DNA of 64,000 bases from contig NZ_JABCRE010000002.1 of NCBI RefSeq assembly GCF_012972675.1, positions 733,001-797,000 on the forward strand, written 5' to 3'. The position numbers were made by a program, and so were the translations under genes. This DNA is from Pontixanthobacter rizhaonensis. Its GTDB lineage: Bacteria > Pseudomonadota > Alphaproteobacteria > Sphingomonadales > Sphingomonadaceae. Every line of letters starts with the position of its first letter. Positions within the stretch are counted from its first letter, which is position 1. Positions 61,580-64,000 of this stretch are shown one piece after another. The notes under the pieces are model-generated. The model worked only from the letters and a program-made list of their open reading frames with translations, made no database searches and had not been told where the DNA came from.

Positions 61580-63916
61580 ATGGAACTTTCGCCTTTCGCC
61601 TTGATTGCCATTGGCTTGCTTCTGTCTGTTTGGACGGTTGCGGCCGCATGGATGATGATCGCGGCGAGCTCTAAAAGCCAGAAGGCCGAAGGTAGCCGTA
61701 AAGCAGCGCGGCGAATGGCCCGTATGATCGACGAGGCACCTGCGATCCCGTTGATTGTACGCACTGACGGCAGGATAGAGGGCTCTGACCGTTTGGCAGG
61801 TTGGCTGGGTCTGGAAAGTCTGCCCGAATATCTGACTGAACTGGATGCTGGCGAGGGCAAGGGTCTGTCAGCGGATCAACTCGCAGAACTGAATGAAAAC
61901 GTCAGGCGCGCCCAGAAAACGGCCGCACCGTTCCGCATGGCTTTGACGCCGCCGGGCTCTCAGCGCAGTTTGGCGCTGCGCGGGGTCTTGGCGGATCCGC
62001 AAGTGTCGCCTGGTGGGGCTGCGCTGGTCTGGATATTTGATTTCAGCGAAAGCGAAAGCGAGCTCAGCCGATTGCGTGAAGAGGCCGCCCGGGCGAAAGG
62101 TGATTTTGGCGCTTTGGTCGGGATTATCGAAGCTGCCCCCATGCCCATGTGGTTCCGCGGGCAAGATGCCAAGCTGCGTCTGGTCAATCAGGCGTATGTT
62201 CGGGCGATCGGGGCCGACAGCGCCGATACGGTGATTGGTGATCAGATCGAGCTGATCGAGTCTGTAGACGGGTTAACCGCAGCACAAATCGCATCGCAGG
62301 CCGCCGCTCAGAAGATGCCAATCGAACGAAATGTCACGGCCACAATCGAAGGGCAACGGCGTAGCGTAAAAGTTAGCGATCTCCCGCTCGCGGGCGAAGG
62401 GGTGGCCGGATATGCGGTAGATATTGAAGAGATGGAGGAGCAGTCCCGGCAGAACCGCGCGTTCCGCGATGCCCAGCGCTCTATGCTTGATCAATTATCG
62501 ATTGGGGTCGGGCAATTTGATGAAGACCGTAAACTGGTCTTTGCCAACCAACCGTTCCGCCGGTCTTTCGCGCTGCATTCTGGGGCTGTGGCACAAGGCG
62601 TGGCATTTGACAGGCTGCTGAGTGATGCGCGGGAAAACGGAAAAACGCCGGAAGTGCGCGATTTTCCTGCCTGGCGAGCGGAGCATATCGAGTGGTTTTC
62701 TGCCGGTACAACGCAGGAGGAAGCATGGCCTCTATCCGATGGAACACATTTGCGAATCATCGCCCAACCGATGCCGGATGGCGGATTGGTCCTGATTGCA
62801 GAGGACCGTACCGAGCAATTGGCTCTGTCAGCGACGCGTGACACATTGCTCAGAACCCGAACCGCGACCTTCGATAGCCTGTTTGAGGCATTGGCCGTGT
62901 TTGCACCCGATGGGCATTTGCAATTGTGGAACCGCAGCTTCGCGGGGACATGGGGGCTGGATCAGGACAAACTGGATACGCACCCATCAGCCGAGGAATT
63001 GCTGCAGGCGATCGCGCCCAATCTCGCCAAACCAAAGCAGGCCAAAGCGATTGGCGAAGTGATCCGCGCAGCAACGCTTGACCGCAAAGAACAAGGCGGC
63101 CGGTTGGCATTGGCCGATGGCCGAACGCTGGAATTTGCAGGCGTGCCTTTGCCAGATGGGAACGGCCTGTTGACCGTACTGGATATAACAGCGTCACAAA
63201 ATGCAGAGACGGCACTGAAAGAGCGCAATCAGGCGTTGGAAGCGGCAGACGATGTCAAAACGCGCTTCCTCGCCAATATGTCGTACGAATTCAGAACGCC
63301 GCTGACGTCGATCGGCGGTTTCGCTGAATTGTTGGAAGCAGGTGTGGCCGGTGATCTGAGTGATCAGGGCAAGGAATATGTGACCGCAATTCTGGAATCT
63401 GTATCGCGGCTTACCGATCAGGTGGAAAATGTGCTCGACCTTTCCCAAAGTGAAGCCGGGCTGCTGCCGCTCAATAAAAAGCGGCTCGATATGTTGCCGT
63501 TCGTCACGGATGTCGTGCGTGAACGGGAAGGCGCGATAGCGGAATCGGGCATTTCACTTGATCTCAGGGGCAGTAAAGTGAGCGGCAAGATCGAAGCCGA
63601 TCCGCGCCAGCTGGGCCGTGCGATTGGTCAGCTGATTGACAATGCCATTGCAGCAACACCCAAGGGCGGAAAGATTTTGGTCGATCTGTCTAAAGCCAAA
63701 GGCGTGGCGCAGATTGTGATTTCGGACAGCGGAGAGGGCATGACCCGTCAGGAGCTTGAACGCGCAATGGGATATGCGGCAGAGGCGGGAACATCGATTG
63801 CCAAGCAAGGGCTGGGTATTCCGCTCGCGCAGCAATTGATCGAGGCGCATGGCGGAACGCTGTCTATCCTGTCCCGCAAGGGCGAGGGCACGACTGCAAC
63901 CATTCAAATTCCATGA
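61580..63916 (+). CDS. divL: DivL-like PAS sensor (pseudo)kinase with Tyr at the phosphoacceptor site (778 aa)
   Basis: An N-terminal membrane helix (about residues 5-30) is followed by about four PAS-like domains (roughly 55-150, 185-295, 310-410, 430-540), a HisKA-like dimerisation domain and a HATPase domain with N, G1 and G2 boxes (QLIDNAI, ISDSGEGM, GLGIPLAQQ). The H-box reads MSYEFRTPL: Tyr569 stands where HisKA enzymes have His. Caulobacter crescentus DivL, with a Tyr at this place, works in the CckA-CtrA cell-cycle pathway. Architecture, length and the following tsaE gene fit an orthologue. ATG at 61580 has a weak Shine-Dalgarno. Confidence 0.85.
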   Translation: MELSPFALIAIGLLLSVWTVAAAWMMIAASSKSQKAEGSRKAARRMARMIDEAPAIPLIVRTDGRIEGSDRLAGWLGLESLPEYLTELDAGEGKGLSADQLAELNENVRRAQKTAAPFRMALTPPGSQRSLALRGVLADPQVSPGGAALVWIFDFSESESELSRLREEAARAKGDFGALVGIIEAAPMPMWFRGQDAKLRLVNQAYVRAIGADSADTVIGDQIELIESVDGLTAAQIASQAAAQKMPIERNVTATIEGQRRSVKVSDLPLAGEGVAGYAVDIEEMEEQSRQNRAFRDAQRSMLDQLSIGVGQFDEDRKLVFANQPFRRSFALHSGAVAQGVAFDRLLSDARENGKTPEVRDFPAWRAEHIEWFSAGTTQEEAWPLSDGTHLRIIAQPMPDGGLVLIAEDRTEQLALSATRDTLLRTRTATFDSLFEALAVFAPDGHLQLWNRSFAGTWGLDQDKLDTHPSAEELLQAIAPNLAKPKQAKAIGEVIRAATLDRKEQGGRLALADGRTLEFAGVPLPDGNGLLTVLDITASQNAETALKERNQALEAADDVKTRFLANMSYEFRTPLTSIGGFAELLEAGVAGDLSDQGKEYVTAILESVSRLTDQVENVLDLSQSEAGLLPLNKKRLDMLPFVTDVVREREGAIAESGISLDLRGSKVSGKIEADPRQLGRAIGQLIDNAIAATPKGGKILVDLSKAKGVAQIVISDSGEGMTRQELERAMGYAAEAGTSIAKQGLGIPLAQQLIEAHGGTLSILSRKGEGTTATIQIP

Positions 63917-64000
63917 CCATCCAGCTTAGCAATCTGGCCGCAATGGAACAGTTCGGGGCTGATATCGCCCGCCGTTTGAAAGTCGGCGATGTGGTCGCAT
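63913..64000 (+). CDS. tsaE: tRNA threonylcarbamoyladenosine ATPase TsaE, 3' truncated by the window
   Basis: ATG overlaps the divL-like stop by four bases (ATGA). The 29 visible codons read MTIQLSNLAAMEQFGADIARR and on to KVGDVVA, which is the strand before the P-loop in TsaE (YjeE). The Walker A motif lies beyond the edge. Assigned from this start, the position after divL, and family order. Confidence 0.7.
   Translation, partial: MTIQLSNLAAMEQFGADIARRLKVGDVVA

Noticed and set aside
1-64000. CRISPR arrays, insertion sequences, rRNA operon or replication origin
   Set aside because: No regularly spaced repeats, no transposase gene, no rRNA and no DnaA-box cluster were noticed on reading through. 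The only repeats found are the palindromic pair near mce and the short tandem repeat in the lipoprotein gene.

Overview
The window looks like a chromosomal segment of an alphaproteobacterium, most likely Sphingomonadales close to Erythrobacteraceae. The grounds are family content and layout: a C4-type 5-aminolevulinate synthase, a DivL-like pseudo-kinase with Tyr at the phosphoacceptor site followed by tsaE, the alphaproteobacterial carboxyspermidine route to polyamines, large DUF11-type surface proteins, lepB-rnc-era, and aroB-aroK divergent from xerD. Most genes are housekeeping. There is no prophage, CRISPR array or recognisable insertion sequence. No 16S rRNA is present, so the genus is an inference.

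Layout. 1-7848: three secreted/surface genes (a 5'-truncated DUF11 protein, a 1686-residue multidomain protein with a predicted outer-membrane barrel, and a P-domain/DUF11 protein); the first and third end in the same C-terminal domain. 7909-11903: Tyr phosphatase, trxB, two MAPEG genes, a Ser/Thr dehydratase. 12141-18054: carboxy(nor)spermidine dehydrogenase and decarboxylase with a GNAT gene between them, a DUF3137/LemA divergent pair, and an ornithine/lysine decarboxylase with a long leader. 18056-22892 (minus): an AT-rich orphan, nitroreductase, TauD-like dioxygenase, hemA, murI. 23004-28994: plsY-dprA, two paralogous membrane proteins, topA and a coupled 60-residue basic protein. 29022-32072 (minus): lepB-rnc-era-lipoprotein with overlapping starts. 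32212-35877: pgi, gor, an SDR. 35988-47655: propionyl-CoA to succinyl-CoA pathway (pccB, mce, crotonase, mutase, pccA) interleaved with metY and bioB. 47772-50964: a small protein, CsaA-like protein, cyclase, aroB, aroK. 51051-54940: a 52-residue membrane peptide, a large secreted helical protein, xerD, accA. 55065-59677: M48-LysM lipoprotein, two Flp pilins, a Nudix hydrolase, tRNA-Arg(ACG), hemerythrin, folE, peroxiredoxin. 60030-64000: ahcY, the divL-like gene and the start of tsaE.

How the genes work together. The propionate block holds both carboxylase subunits, the epimerase and the mutase, and also biotin synthase, whose product is the carboxylase cofactor. From metY to pccA six genes overlap by 1-4 bases, so they are probably one translationally coupled unit. 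The polyamine block supplies a diamine (decarboxylase) and the two enzymes that turn it into a triamine.

The points most worth following are: a duplicated and diverged mce gene start (seven identical residues, all nucleotide differences synonymous apart from the start-codon choice) separated from the working gene by a palindromic repeat, with a second, inverted copy of that repeat downstream of the crotonase; the shared C-terminal domain of the two surface proteins flanking the barrel gene; a perfect 20-base palindrome upstream of ahcY; the Tyr-for-His change in the DivL-like protein; and a long ornithine-decarboxylase leader that may fold over its ribosome binding site.
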